DNA of 6,069 nt from CBDVBD01 sp965372135 (GTDB taxonomy: Bacteria; Electryoneota; RPQS01; CBDVBD01). The notes beneath the pieces were generated by a model, which saw only the letters and a list, made by a program, of their open reading frames with translations, searched no databases and was not told the DNA's origin. Every line of letters starts with the position of its first letter. Within the stretch, counting starts at the first letter, position 1. Positions 5,312 through 6,069 of this stretch are shown piece by piece. A program made the translations under genes and the position numbers. The stretch is taken from positions 1-6,069 of the forward strand of contig CBDVBD010000176.1 of assembly GCA_965372135.1 (NCBI GenBank). The letters run 5' to 3'.

Positions 5312-6069
5312 GATTGGTTCCTACAAACGGTATCCCAGCGGTTTAAAAATTCCAATAACTCATTAGGGGGTGTTAACCAGATATGCGCTCTGGTAGGGTG
5401 GAATTCCGATCTAACTAAAACACTTAATCCTCTATCCCCCAACACCTCAAACGCATCCTCATCCGTCTGATCGTCCCCTAAATACGCTATCATCTTGTCA
5501 TCCCCCATTTCAGATTGAATCGTCGAAACTGCAATCCCCTTATTGCCGTGGGCGCGAAGCTCTATCCCCCCATCGAAATCATGCAAACTTAAACCGGTAT
5601 CTTTAACCATAAGTTCCCACGCCTTACGGGCTCTTGATAGTAATTTAACGGCATCATCCTGATTCATCCCCCGAGTATGAAATGCCAACGAGGAGGGCTT
5701 ACGTTCCAGATGTTCCCCATAACCTTGACCTTCAGCCCATTCAGATGCCTGCGACAATCCAGCGAGGTAACAATCATCCAAATCGCTGACACTGTATGCG
5801 CCATCCGGCATCAGGCGCTCCACACCATGCGATCCCCATATTTCCGGAAGTTGTTTAAGCTCTATCAACGGGATTAAATCTTGCGTCCAGCGCCCGGAAA
5901 CCAGCACCACTCTGGTATGCCCGGCTTCCATGATTGCATCCAATATCCTCGTGACACCGGGATAGGGAAATGCCTGGTCCCGGTGCAAATGAAACGGCGC
6001 TAAAGTACCATCGTAGTCAAGCAGCAGTGCGCGGTGTTGAGCTCTTGATAAGCGCTCGAAAAACAATTC
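5308..6069 (-). CDS. otsB: Trehalose-6-phosphate phosphatase (HAD superfamily), start possibly beyond the right edge
   Basis: This HAD phosphatase converts trehalose-6-phosphate to trehalose, completing the pathway begun by OtsA. Numbered from the TTG at 6066, motif I is LLLDYDGTLAPF with nucleophile Asp17 and acid/base Asp19. Motif II is VVLVSGR with Ser57. The cap region carries GSHGVERLMPDG (78-89) and KPSSLAFHTRG (123-133). The motif III lysine is in HGNKGIAV (Lys176), and motif IV is YLGDDQTDEDAF (195-206). The C-terminus is complete. The frame is open to the window edge: TTG 6066 gives 252 residues, close to the family's usual size, but a start a few codons further out is just as likely. 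The residues before motif I are already about as long as needed, so little is missing. The TGA stop overlaps the next gene's ATG by 4 bases. The operon promoter must lie outside the window. Confidence 0.95.
   Translation of the reverse strand, partial: ELFFERLSRAQHRALLLDYDGTLAPFHLHRDQAFPYPGVTRILDAIMEAGHTRVVLVSGRWTQDLIPLIELKQLPEIWGSHGVERLMPDGAYSVSDLDDCYLAGLSQASEWAEGQGYGEHLERKPSSLAFHTRGMNQDDAVKLLSRARKAWELMVKDTGLSLHDFDGGIELRAHGNKGIAVSTIQSEMGDDKMIAYLGDDQTDEDAFEVLGDRGLSVLVRSEFHPTRAHIWLTPPNELLEFLNRWDTVCRNQS

Noticed and set aside
1..6069. tRNA, rRNA, CRISPR array, insertion sequence or riboswitch
   Set aside because: No cloverleaf, regularly spaced repeats, transposase or terminal inverted repeats, or known aptamer pattern was seen, and nearly all sequence is explained by genes.

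Overview
The window is a protein-dense bacterial segment of moderate GC content with an AT-rich intergenic core. It holds five protein-coding loci: a haem-type sensor kinase gene cut by the left edge, a KamA-family radical SAM gene, and a three-gene trehalose/mechanosensitive-channel operon that runs off the right edge. The exported c-type haem motifs in the sensor point to a Gram-negative-like organism that makes periplasmic cytochromes. Sensors of this style are familiar from Desulfobacterota/Geobacter-like and other deep-branching anaerobes. The exact lineage cannot be fixed from this sequence.

Left part (1-955, minus strand): a membrane sensor with an N-terminal TM helix, a periplasmic domain with two haem-binding-like Cys-His motifs, a second TM helix and a HAMP domain. 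The reading frame then meets a TAG codon at 125-127. The same frame continues without any shift through a coiled coil into a recognisable HisKA H-box at the window edge. The gene is therefore either freshly broken by a nonsense mutation, affected by a sequencing error, or read through. This is the strongest anomaly in the window.

Middle (956-1362): a 407-bp AT-rich divergent intergenic region. It has a near-consensus promoter for the rightward gene, an 8-bp inverted repeat with a T7 loop that embeds two back-to-back TTGACA boxes, and a 14-bp perfect palindrome in the kinase leader. Next (1363-2556, plus strand) is a KamA-family (lysine 2,3-aminomutase-like) radical SAM protein. It keeps the cluster cysteines and a candidate PLP lysine but appears to have lost the two aspartates that define lysine specificity. 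A bidirectional terminator hairpin lies at 2593-2619.

Right part (2694-6069, minus strand): otsB, an MscS-type channel gene and otsA, transcribed in that order. The genes are joined by two 4-bp ATGA stop/start overlaps, so they look like one translationally coupled operon. OtsA makes trehalose-6-phosphate from UDP-glucose and glucose-6-phosphate, OtsB dephosphorylates it to trehalose, and the channel would release solutes on hypo-osmotic shock. This is a compact osmolyte synthesis-and-release cassette. The neighbouring aminomutase-like gene might make a beta-amino acid solute, but that link is only a hypothesis.
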